Part shown: positions 22,366-29,037 of the stretch, one piece after another
How positions within the stretch are numbered: the first letter of the stretch is position 1
How the letters are laid out: every line of letters starts with the position of its first letter
Assembly (NCBI GenBank): GCA_038258095.1
Contig: JBBSQE010000012.1
Coordinates: 1-29,037 of the forward strand
DNA from: JBBSQE01 sp038258095
GTDB lineage: Bacteria > Actinomycetota > Thermoleophilia > Solirubrobacterales > 70-9
Direction: 5' to 3'
Length of the DNA stretch: 29,037 nucleotides
Notes under the pieces: generated by a model
What the model was told of the DNA's origin: nothing
The model's input: only the letters and a program-made list of their open reading frames with translations
Databases searched by the model: none
Position numbers and translations under genes: made by a program

Positions 22366-23996
22366 GATTTCACCGGTTCGACGGAAGCGATTTCCAGCTC
22401 ATCCTCTGCGAGCTGGGCCCTGAGGACCTTCTTGTCGAACTTGCCGACGCTGGTCTTCGGGACCTCGTCGATGAAGGCGAACGACGATGGGAGTTGCCAC
22501 CGTGCGAAGCTCGGCGCGAGATGGTCGCGCAGGACTTTCGGCGCGGGCGTGTGACCGTCCTCGAGGACGACGCAGGCCAGTGGCCGCTCACTCCAACGCT
22601 CATCGGGCATGGCGATGACCGCAGCCTCGCGGACCGAGGGATGGCATGCAAGCTCGTTTTCGAGCTCGACCGAGGAGATCCACTCCCCGCCCGACTTGAT
22701 CAGGTCCTTCGCGCGATCGGTGAGGCGGACGAACCCGCGCTCATCGATCGCCGCGATGTCTCCCGTGCGCAGCCAGCCGCCGTTGAACTTGTCGCTCTGG
22801 CTTTCGTCCCCGAAGTAGGCGCTTGCCACCCACGGGCCGCGGACCTCGACCTCGCCGGTCGCTTCGCCGTCGTGGGGCTCGGCACCGTCGTCGCCGGCGA
22901 TCCGGGCCTCCACCCAGGGGGACAGACGTCCCGCTGTCAATCGGTCGGCCCACGCCTCCTCGCCGTCGAGGCCGGTGGCCGGACGCGCGATCGTGAGGAG
23001 CGGGGCCGTCTCGGTCATGCCCCAGGCCTGAAGGATGCTGATGCCGTGCCGCTCGTAGCCCTCCATCAGGCCACGGGTCACCGCCGCGCCGCCGCAGATA
23101 CCACCGCGCACGCTCGAGACGTCGCCTCCGTGTTGCTCGACGTGCTCGAGGAGGCCGGAAAGGACGGTCGGGACTCCGGCGATCAGTGTCGCCTCCTCGA
23201 TCTCGATCAGGCGGGCGAGTGGCTCGCCCTGGAGATGAGGGCCGGGCATCAGCAGTGTCGCCCCGGTCAGCGCAGCGCTGTAAGGGAGGCCCCAGGCGTT
23301 GACGTGGAACATCGGCACGATCGCGAGCAGGCGGTCGGATGCCGAGAGGCCGAGGCCGTCGGCCATGCACATCGTCGTCGAGTGCAGGGCGATCGAGCGG
23401 TGGGAATAGAGAACGCCCTTCGGGTTTCCGGTGGTGCCACTCGTGTAACAGAGGGACGCGGCCTGGCGCTCGTCGATCTCGGGAAAGTCGTAGACGCCTT
23501 CACCCGCGTCGGCGAGGAGGTCCTCGTAGGAGATCGCGCCGGGAAGGCCTTCAGGGATCGGACCATCGCCCATGACCACCCAATGGCGGACGCCGACGAT
23601 CTGATCGACGAGCGGCGCAAGCACCGGCACGAGCGAGTCGTCGACGAAGACGACTCGGTCCTCGGCGTGATTGATGATGTAAACGATCTGCTCGGGAAAG
23701 AGGCGGACGTTGACCGTATGGAGGACCGCGCCGACGCTTGGAACCGCCAGATAGAGCTCGAAGTGGCGCTGGTTGTTCCAGGCGAACGTCCCGACTCGCT
23801 CCCCGGGTGCCACGCCGAGGCGGTCCAGCGCCCGAGCGAGCCGCGACACCCGCTCGCCGACGGCTTCGTAGGTCACATGGTCAGGACCGTCCTCGCGAAG
23901 CGTGACGATCTCTCGATCGGAATAACAACTCTGGAGCCGACGGGCAATCGCCGGAATCGTCAGTTGGAAATCGTCCTGCATCAGACCCTGAAGCAT
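22362..23996 (-). CDS. Long-chain fatty-acyl-CoA ligase (AMP-forming)
   Basis: The 544-residue ANL-superfamily adenylating enzyme has the phosphate-binding loop YTSGTTGNPKG (184-194), a GMTETAP motif in the middle, the hinge-region GWLRTGDIAAID and DRAKDLIKSGGEWIS, and a C-terminal K in VGKFDKKVLR. All core motifs are present, so it should be active: fatty acid + ATP + CoA to acyl-CoA. It has a strong ribosome-binding site AAGGAG eight bases before ATG 23994-23996. It supplies acyl-CoA for the downstream WS/DGAT. The 93-bp gap to the DUF1254 gene contains a 13-bp hairpin that may reduce read-through. Confidence 0.93.
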   Translation of the reverse strand: MLQGLMQDDFQLTIPAIARRLQSCYSDREIVTLREDGPDHVTYEAVGERVSRLARALDRLGVAPGERVGTFAWNNQRHFELYLAVPSVGAVLHTVNVRLFPEQIVYIINHAEDRVVFVDDSLVPVLAPLVDQIVGVRHWVVMGDGPIPEGLPGAISYEDLLADAGEGVYDFPEIDERQAASLCYTSGTTGNPKGVLYSHRSIALHSTTMCMADGLGLSASDRLLAIVPMFHVNAWGLPYSAALTGATLLMPGPHLQGEPLARLIEIEEATLIAGVPTVLSGLLEHVEQHGGDVSSVRGGICGGAAVTRGLMEGYERHGISILQAWGMTETAPLLTIARPATGLDGEEAWADRLTAGRLSPWVEARIAGDDGAEPHDGEATGEVEVRGPWVASAYFGDESQSDKFNGGWLRTGDIAAIDERGFVRLTDRAKDLIKSGGEWISSVELENELACHPSVREAAVIAMPDERWSERPLACVVLEDGHTPAPKVLRDHLAPSFARWQLPSSFAFIDEVPKTSVGKFDKKVLRAQLAEDELEIASVEPVKS

Positions 23997-24033
23997 CGTT
24001 TTCTCCTTTGTGTCGCCAGGGATTGCGAGCTTC

Positions 24034-24071
24034 CCGGGTGGACGGCCGCCGCTCGGCAGCCGTCCACCCGG
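24034..24071 (-). terminator. 13-bp perfect hairpin between the DUF1254 and ligase genes
   Basis: CCGGGTGGACGGC (24034-24046) pairs perfectly with 24059-24071 around a 12-nt loop. It lies 18 bp past the DUF1254 stop and ahead of the ligase ribosome-binding site. There is no U tract on the minus strand, so it may be a partial terminator, an attenuator or an mRNA 3'-end stabiliser rather than a full stop. Confidence 0.55.
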
Positions 24072-24089
24072 AACTCCGGGGCTCGCTGG

Positions 24090-25541
24090 TTACGGGACCG
24101 CGTTGATCGCGGGCGGTGTCCAGCCGGGGACGCCGTCGAGCACGCCCTGGAGCTGATCCGCCTTGGTGTCGTAGAGACGCCAGATCAGACGGAACCGCGT
24201 GTCGGCCGGTGAGGGCAGCCAGTTCTGGGCCTGCCCTGCGTCGGCGGGCTGCGTCGGCTGGATATAGAGGTCCACCGACCCGTCCGCGTTGTAATGGAGG
24301 TCCGACCGGTCATTGATCACGTACCGGTTGATCGAGTTCGGCACGAGGAACCCGGACAGGTCATAGAGCGTCAGGGACCAGAATGCATTCACCGGAGGCA
24401 GTTGGCCGGCGGCGATGTGGAGCTTGTAGTTCTTCGCGCCTGTCAGGGGCGAGAACGAGTGATCGACCTGGGCCAGCGGATAGACCGCCTGGTTCGGAAG
24501 CATCGCTCCGAGCCCGACCTGAGTCACCTCTGCGCGGAACTTGTAGTCCGTGCCATAGGACCCCGTGGCGGAAATGAAATAGCCGTTATGGGCGGCGAAC
24601 CCGGCCGCGTACTGAGCGGTTACGTCGCTGGTGATGCTTGCCGGGCCTGCGGCGACGGCGGCAACCATGCCGGCCTTCGTGTCGGCGCTCAGACTCGTGT
24701 TCTCCGACGGAGTCAGCCCGGGGCCGACACCGATCGCCGAGAGCTTGTCGAGCTCGTTCTGGTCGGCGGCCGGAGGCTTGTTGTGCTGGAGCAGTCCACC
24801 AAGCTTGTCGAAGTACGACAGGCCCTGCGGGATTCCCGGATCGTTGACGGTCGTGTCGCGATGCCTCGGGGGCTTCGGCTTCCAGTGCTTGTGGCCAAAC
24901 GCGGACAGCGGAGTGACCCTGATCCGGTTCTGGTACTTGTGGACCTTCTTGAAGTCGCTCTGATCGGAGTTGTCGGCGTAGATGCGCTCGATGACCCAGA
25001 CGCGGTTGTACTTCGACTTGATCCGCCTGACACCCTTCGGCAGTCTGATGTTCGCCTGCCTAGGGCCGACGACCGCATAGTTACCGGGCTTGGTCTTGTT
25101 GACCGAGCCGAGGTTCTTGAAGTCCTCGGTGAACGGGTCGAGCATCGGGATGACGAAATAACGGTGCTTGATGTGCGGGACGTGGATGATCTGCGGCTGC
25201 CTGTTCAGGTTCAGCCAAGCGATCGAGTAGAGCGTGTCGTAGTTCGGTGCGACGACCGAGCGGTCGTCGGGCTGGGCGAACTGGCGAACCGGGTTGAACC
25301 GGTTCGGCGGCCCGAATCCTTTGCCGTTGGAGACGTTGATGCTCGTCTGGTTGGCGTAAGTCTTGTTCATCGTCACCAGTGGCAGGCCGTACTTGTAGGC
25401 ATCGAGACCGAGGGCGTAGCCCTGGTCGTATTCGGCCTGGGTGGCCGAAGCCGAGCCCACCGAGCCGGCGGCAAGAGCCGCGGCGGCGATCGTCACCATC
25501 AGCGCGACCCTGCGCAGACGCTTGGGGGTCCTGAAATCCAT
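24090..25541 (-). CDS. Secreted DUF1254/DUF1214 domain protein
   Basis: The protein has 483 residues from ATG 25539-25541, with GGAGAG upstream. The frame is open for 66 more codons, but the ATG is followed at once by a clear signal peptide: basic RTPKRLRR, a hydrophobic Ala/Val core and an ASA-type cleavage site near residue 33. The N-terminal half (YDQGYALGLDAYKYGLPLV, PNYDTLYSIAWLNL) is DUF1254. The C-terminal half (FWSLTLYDLSGFLVPN, then DLYIQPTQP and a W-rich end) is DUF1214. The family's biochemical role is not established as far as I know. Its position ahead of lipid genes suggests an exported lipid- or xenobiotic-related function. It is divergent from the PucR-type regulator. Confidence 0.9.
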   Translation of the reverse strand: MDFRTPKRLRRVALMVTIAAAALAAGSVGSASATQAEYDQGYALGLDAYKYGLPLVTMNKTYANQTSINVSNGKGFGPPNRFNPVRQFAQPDDRSVVAPNYDTLYSIAWLNLNRQPQIIHVPHIKHRYFVIPMLDPFTEDFKNLGSVNKTKPGNYAVVGPRQANIRLPKGVRRIKSKYNRVWVIERIYADNSDQSDFKKVHKYQNRIRVTPLSAFGHKHWKPKPPRHRDTTVNDPGIPQGLSYFDKLGGLLQHNKPPAADQNELDKLSAIGVGPGLTPSENTSLSADTKAGMVAAVAAGPASITSDVTAQYAAGFAAHNGYFISATGSYGTDYKFRAEVTQVGLGAMLPNQAVYPLAQVDHSFSPLTGAKNYKLHIAAGQLPPVNAFWSLTLYDLSGFLVPNSINRYVINDRSDLHYNADGSVDLYIQPTQPADAGQAQNWLPSPADTRFRLIWRLYDTKADQLQGVLDGVPGWTPPAINAVP

Positions 25542-25655
25542 CTTGGTTCTCTCTCCTCGTTGGCACCGGAAGGCGGAATGCCAACCGGAGAGCTCACCGT
25601 ACGGCGCCGGAAGCCATCTTGCCCGTCGAATCCGAACAGGCGCAGGCCCGCGGTA

Positions 25656-25670
25656 TGTGGGCTCCCCACA
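25656..25670. promoter_or_regulatory. 15-bp palindrome in the divergent regulator/lipid-operon region
   Basis: TGTGGGCTCCCCACA has perfect 6-bp arms around a 3-bp centre. It lies 39 bp before the PucR-type regulator start and 114 bp before the DUF1254 start, in a 167-bp divergent intergenic region. It is a candidate operator for the neighbouring regulator; binding is inferred from position. Confidence 0.45.
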
Positions 25671-25708
25671 ATCGGTGCTGCCGAGGCGGTGACATAGGAT
25701 GAATCGTT

Positions 25709-26986
25709 GTGGAGTTCGAATGGGGGCCTGCACAATCACCCTCGGCGAGCCGGCTGTGGCTCGAGGTCATGCCGCCCCTCGCCGCGACCCTGCGGGAACG
25801 CGCCTTTCCCTTATCGGTGGAGATGGAGAAGGCGATCAGCGCCGAGATCCCGGACCTCGCGACCGACCCTGACGGCGTGGAGTCAAACCGAGCCAGCTCC
25901 GAGGCCAACCTCCGCCTGGTCGCGGACCTGCTGGAGCGTGGGGCCGATCCCCGTCTCGTCGAGTTGCCCGCCCCGACAGTTCGTTACGCGGAGGGAGGGG
26001 CTCACCAGAACACTCCGATAAGCGGGCTCGTCCGCGCGATGCGCGTCGGGCACGAGTGCGTCTGGCACCAGATCGTCGCCATTCTCCGCGAGCAGATCGA
26101 TGACCCGGACAGGTTCGCGGCGGGGGTGGAGCTGATCTCGGCCTGGCTCTTCACCTTCGTCGATGTGGTCACCGGCCTCGGAGAGGAGGCCTATGCCCGG
26201 GAGCGCGACCGTTGGGTGCGAAGTGCGGCGGCGTCTCGAGCCGAGACGATCACGGCGATCCTCGAGCGCACGCCCACGGATGTCGACGCAGCGTCGCGAC
26301 GCCTCGGCTACGGATTGGAACGCTCCCATCTGGCCCTGGTGGCGTGGTCCGATGGAGCCGAGGAGGGGCAGGACCCGGTCGGCACCCTCGAAGAGGCACT
26401 GCGAGAGGAAGCCCGCAGCGCCGGAGTCGAGAATCCCTTGATCCACCCGCTTGGCCTCCTCGCCGTCGCAGGATGGCTTGGCGGATGGGTGCCGAGTGAG
26501 GAGGCACCAGGCTCCGGCTTCGCGCCCCATGCCGGTGAAGAGGCGGTGATCCGACTGGCGACCGGAACCCCTGGGGACGGCATCGCCGGGTTCGCGCGCA
26601 GCCACGACGAGGCGATGCACGCCAGGCGCGTCGCGATCATGGCCGGACGCCCCGCAGGCAGCGTTACGAGGTATTCCGAAGTTGCGCTGACGGCCATGGC
26701 CACGACTGACCTCGATCAGGCCCATGCATTCGTGAGTGCCCACCTGGGCGATCTCTTGGGCCCCGACGCCACGTCTACCCGGCTCATCGAGACGCTGGCC
26801 GCGTTTCTCGACGAGGGGGCAAGCCACGGCCGGTCAGCCAATCGCCTCGGAGTCCACGAGAACACCGTCCGGTACCGGGTCCGACAGGCCGAGGACATCC
26901 TCGGCCGGCCGATCGGCCCGGGCGAGCTCGACCTTCGGGTCGCGCTCAAGCTCGTCGAAGGAGGCGCCATCGTCGGCGGCGAGTAG
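25709..26986 (+). CDS. PucR/CdaR-family transcriptional regulator
   Basis: The protein has 425 residues. The C-terminal ~60 residues (ATSTRLIETLAAFLDEGASH..., then HENTVRYRVRQAEDILGRPI) are the HTH_30 domain of PucR-type regulators. The middle has the CdaR GGDEF-like region and the N-terminal ~180 residues are a helical RsbRD_N-like sensor. The start is GTG 25709 with AGGA ten bases upstream. It is divergent from the DUF1254-ligase-SDR-WS/DGAT operon, which it probably controls in response to an unknown (perhaps lipid or aromatic) signal. The region between has a palindrome. Confidence 0.88.
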   Translation: MEFEWGPAQSPSASRLWLEVMPPLAATLRERAFPLSVEMEKAISAEIPDLATDPDGVESNRASSEANLRLVADLLERGADPRLVELPAPTVRYAEGGAHQNTPISGLVRAMRVGHECVWHQIVAILREQIDDPDRFAAGVELISAWLFTFVDVVTGLGEEAYARERDRWVRSAAASRAETITAILERTPTDVDAASRRLGYGLERSHLALVAWSDGAEEGQDPVGTLEEALREEARSAGVENPLIHPLGLLAVAGWLGGWVPSEEAPGSGFAPHAGEEAVIRLATGTPGDGIAGFARSHDEAMHARRVAIMAGRPAGSVTRYSEVALTAMATTDLDQAHAFVSAHLGDLLGPDATSTRLIETLAAFLDEGASHGRSANRLGVHENTVRYRVRQAEDILGRPIGPGELDLRVALKLVEGGAIVGGE

Positions 26987-27017
26987 CTACGCCTCCGCCC
27001 GGATCTCGCGTTCCTCA

Positions 27018-27221
27018 TCAGACCTCTCGAGACGGTCGGATATCGAGGTCAGCCTCAGTCAATGACCGGTCGGCGATCTCATCGATCATCTGCTCGACGC
27101 GCCGTTCGGACATGGACTTCGTCAAGACAGAGGGGGCCCTGCGGAGCACTTCGAACTCTCGTTCGAGGCTCGACACTCGCTCCACGAGCTGATCCGGCTG
27201 ACTGACGCTGCTGCTGCTCAT
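27018..27221 (-). CDS. Small coiled-coil protein, unknown function
   Basis: The 67-residue reading has heptad-like DQLVERVSSLEREFEVLRR (residues ~10-28) and a second helical part, ERRVEQMIDEIADRSLTEADLDI. It has no signal peptide or membrane segment. ATG 27219-27221 lacks a strong ribosome-binding site. Codon use is compatible with a real gene but its size leaves doubt. It is convergent with the regulator gene, 31 bp away. Confidence 0.45.
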   Translation of the reverse strand: MSSSSVSQPDQLVERVSSLEREFEVLRRAPSVLTKSMSERRVEQMIDEIADRSLTEADLDIRPSREV

Positions 27222-27277
27222 CGCAATTCAAGGTACACCCACGCCGTCCCCTTCGTCCCCAGCCGGCGAGTGAGCCG

Positions 27278-27325
27278 CCCGCCTGCTGCGCTCCGCCCTA
27301 CGGGCTTCGCTTCGCAGGCGGGTTT
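27278..27325 (+). terminator. Large-loop hairpin with short T run
   Basis: CCCGCCTGC (27278-27286) pairs with GCAGGCGGG (27314-27322), followed by TTT. The loop can form an inner stem, GCCC-TAC-GGGC. It could stop transcription entering the transporter region from the left. Confidence 0.4.
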
Positions 27326-27359
27326 AGGTCGCCTTGGGTGGATCCTTTTCAACCGTTGG

Positions 27360-27372
27360 AAGTGGTCCACTT
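27360..27372. promoter_or_regulatory. AAGTGGTCCACTT palindrome, candidate operator
   Basis: Perfect 6-bp arms flank one central base, 11 bp ahead of a TTGACA box and about 290 bp before the ABC ATPase start. The size and symmetry suit a dimeric HTH repressor such as a GntR- or TetR-type protein, but no such regulator is in the window. Confidence 0.3.
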
Positions 27373-27662
27373 TTCGATCGTGCTTGACACCTTGGTCTTT
27401 GAGGGCGCCGTACGTTGTGGGGCAGATTGCGGAAGGGAATGGCCTTGAGCCGGCACTCTCGCAAGTAGCGTGGAAGAAGAAGACCCGAGCGCTCCTCCGG
27501 CATCAGCGCGGCGGTTCGACCACCTCCGCCGCCACCCCACTAGCTACGCTCATGAACCATGGGAAGCAAGGCTCGGGCTCCACGAACAGGCGCATTCCCG
27601 TGGCTTGCCGCGGCGGCTTCGTTCCTGTTCGCCTGCGAGCTCGAGGGCGCTTGACGTTGTCG

Positions 27663-28565
27663 ATGGATTCGCCCGCCATTCGCACCGAGTCGCTTTCGAA
27701 GGACTACGGCGAGGGCAATGGCCTGTTCGGCCTGGATCTCGAAATTCACACCGGCGAGATCTTTGGCTTTCTCGGCCCGAACGGCGCCGGCAAGTCCACA
27801 ACCATGCGGCTGCTCCTGGACCAGATCCGCCCGACCTCGGGCTCTGCGACCGTGCTCGGCCTCGACAGCCGCACCGGGAGCCTGGAGATCAGACGGCGCG
27901 TGGGATTTCTTCCCGGCGACTTCTCCCTCTATCCGCGGCTCAATGGCAACGCCCTTCTGGACCACCTCTCCGAAATCCGCGGTGGGGTCGATCGCCGGCT
28001 CCGCGACGACCTCGCTGAGCGATTCGGAGCGCAGCTCGACCGTCCGGTGCGCGAACTCTCTACGGGCAACCGCCAGAAGATCGGGCTGATCCAGGCGTTC
28101 ATGCACGATCCCGAGCTGCTGATCCTGGACGAGCCGATCGCCGGCCTCGACCCGCTCGTCCAGCAGAGCTTCCACTCCCTGCTCGCCGAGGTCGCCTCGG
28201 AGGGGCGAACCGTCTTCCTCTCTTCCCACACCCTCTCCGAGGTCGAGCGGGTCGCGCATCGCGTCGCCATCCTGCGACACGGCAAGCTCGTTGTTGTCGA
28301 CACGGTGGAGAGCCTGCGTGCGGTTGCGGTACAGCGTCTCGAGATCGAGTTCGCCGGCGACGGTCCCGGACTAGCGGACCTGCGTGACCTGCCAGGCGTC
28401 CGCGAGGCGACCCACGAGGGGACGCACCTGGTCGTCGCCTTCGAGGGTTCGGCAGACCCGATCGTCAAGGCGATCGCGGGACATGATGTCCGGTCGATCA
28501 GGAGCCGCGACGATGCTCTCGAGGAGATCTTCCTCAACTACTACCGGGAGGGCTCGCGCCCGTGA
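27663..28565 (+). CDS. ABC transporter ATP-binding protein (ABC-2/DrrA type)
   Basis: The 300-residue NBD has Walker A GPNGAGKST (38-46), signature LSTGNRQKI (132-140), Walker B LLILDEP (152-158) with the following AGLDP D-loop region, and H-loop SSHT (187-190). The signature is the LSTGN variant of drug/antibiotic-type exporters. The C-terminal ~80 residues form the small domain common in ABC-2 ATPases. I chose ATG 27663 because family similarity begins just after it; the frame is open upstream and TTG 27651/27657 are alternatives. The stop overlaps the permease start as GTGA. It powers export by the permease; the substrate is unknown. Confidence 0.92.
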   Translation: MDSPAIRTESLSKDYGEGNGLFGLDLEIHTGEIFGFLGPNGAGKSTTMRLLLDQIRPTSGSATVLGLDSRTGSLEIRRRVGFLPGDFSLYPRLNGNALLDHLSEIRGGVDRRLRDDLAERFGAQLDRPVRELSTGNRQKIGLIQAFMHDPELLILDEPIAGLDPLVQQSFHSLLAEVASEGRTVFLSSHTLSEVERVAHRVAILRHGKLVVVDTVESLRAVAVQRLEIEFAGDGPGLADLRDLPGVREATHEGTHLVVAFEGSADPIVKAIAGHDVRSIRSRDDALEEIFLNYYREGSRP

Positions 28566-29037
28566 GCATTCCCACCTTCAAGATGGCCGTGAGATTGCGA
28601 TTGATCTCGACCGCCCTGGCCATGGCCGGCATGTTCGCCGCGATCCTGATGGTCGGCGCTCTCTTCCCGGCGGTCGGAGGATCGATCGGCAAGCTGGACC
28701 TTCCGAAGGGGGTAACCGACCTCCTCGGCGGTGCCGACTACGGAAACCTCCGAGGGTGGATGAGAAGTGAGATCGGGGCCGTCTACGGGCCTTTGGTGAT
28801 CGCGGCGACCGGTATCGCTGCGGCGTCGGGGTCACTTGCCGGGGAAGAGGAGTCAAGGATTCTGGGCGTGGTTCTGGCGCATCCGGTCAAGCGCTCCCGC
28901 CTGGTCCTCGCGAAGGGCGCGGCCGTCGCGGTTGACGTTCTCCTGGTGGCACTGGGCACGCTCGTCGGCCTGATCGCAGGAGTCGCGGCGGGTGGCGGCG
29001 GCATCGCGCTGGGTGACCTCATCGCCCTGTCTATCCA
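28562..29037 (+). CDS. ABC-2-type permease, N-terminal part (runs off the right edge)
   Basis: It starts with GTG (28562-28564) overlapping the ATPase stop. The visible ~158 residues begin SIPTFKMAVRLRLIST, then TM1 (ALAMAGMFAAILMVGALF), an extracellular-looking stretch, TM2 (YGPLVIAATGIAAASGSLA), the cytoplasmic EEESRILGVVLAHPVKRSRLVLAKG, which is the typical ABC-2 coupling segment, and TM3 (AVAVDVLLVALGTLVGLIAG). The frame is open to the edge. It is the membrane partner of the preceding ATPase. Confidence 0.85.
   Translation, partial: MSIPTFKMAVRLRLISTALAMAGMFAAILMVGALFPAVGGSIGKLDLPKGVTDLLGGADYGNLRGWMRSEIGAVYGPLVIAATGIAAASGSLAGEEESRILGVVLAHPVKRSRLVLAKGAAVAVDVLLVALGTLVGLIAGVAAGGGGIALGDLIALSI

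Larger units (their letters stand above)
27222..27662. other. Intergenic region upstream of the ABC transporter
   Basis: The 441 bp are open in the ATPase frame, but the translation is not family-like until the ATG at 27663. They hold a hairpin (27278-27322) and a 13-bp palindrome (27360-27372) with a TTGACA box (27384-27389) shortly after it. The -10 partner is unclear (TACGTT at 27411 is 21 bp away). No other gene is seen. Confidence 0.4.

Noticed and set aside
22494..24212. Long rightward open frame (572 codons) opposite the acyl-CoA ligase, and similar frames opposite the DUF1254 gene (24294-25697) and the helicase (8788-9831)
   Set aside because: They are antisense shadows: the opposite strand has clear family motifs, and these translations have none.
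27384..27416. Promoter TTGACA...TACGTT for the ABC transporter
   Set aside because: The 21-bp spacer is too long for a standard sigma-70-type promoter; only the -35-like box is mentioned.

Overview
The window is high-GC DNA, probably from an actinobacterium. The right-hand chromosomal part carries a wax-ester-synthase/DGAT lipid operon, a PucR-type regulator and an ABC exporter, a mix typical of Actinomycetota; a Thermoleophilia-like host is a guess only. There is no rRNA gene, no CRISPR array and no intact tRNA gene.

Layout. (1) 1-846 is the right end of one integrative element ('element 1'). It holds a small excisionase gene and the first ~88 codons of a tyrosine integrase, which is cut at about position 105 by an IS3-family insertion sequence running off the left edge. 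(2) 847-888 and 17965-18006 are perfect 42-bp direct copies of the 3' part of a CAT-anticodon tRNA gene (anticodon loop to discriminator base). Neither copy has the 5' half, so both look like displaced att sites and the intact tRNA gene should lie to the left of the window. They bracket a 17.1-kb 'element 2' whose integrase sits at its right end. Elements 1 and 2 are therefore probably stacked in tandem at one tRNA gene. (3) 18007-29037 is ordinary chromosome.

Element 2 is a defence island. From left to right it carries a PD-(D/E)XK-like protein; a very large SIR2-NACHT-HEAT protein (Avs5/bNACHT-like, predicted NAD+-depleting abortive-infection type); and a tightly coupled three-gene operon of an MmeI-family DNA methyltransferase whose fused nuclease motif looks dead, an SF2 helicase and a T5orf172/GIY-YIG nuclease. 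Upstream of that operon on the same strand are a phospholipase-D-type nuclease, an HNH protein and a family-2 (MUG-like) uracil-DNA glycosylase. The right end has an excisionase-like HTH protein and an integrase-HigB toxin-HigA antitoxin gene string. The methyltransferase/helicase/GIY-YIG/PLD group is my best candidate for an undescribed restriction-like system: modification, translocation and cleavage appear split over separate proteins.

Chromosomal part. It begins with a small K+-channel-like protein with an unusual selectivity filter and a two-TM protein. A leftward operon follows: secreted DUF1254/DUF1214 protein, fatty-acyl-CoA ligase, short-chain dehydrogenase, WS/DGAT acyltransferase, and a small protein of unknown function. 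The three middle genes overlap by 4 bp, so acyl activation, redox and esterification are probably made together. A PucR-family regulator is divergent from it and shares an intergenic region with a 15-bp palindrome. The window ends with an ABC ATPase gene overlapping its permease gene, which runs off the right edge.
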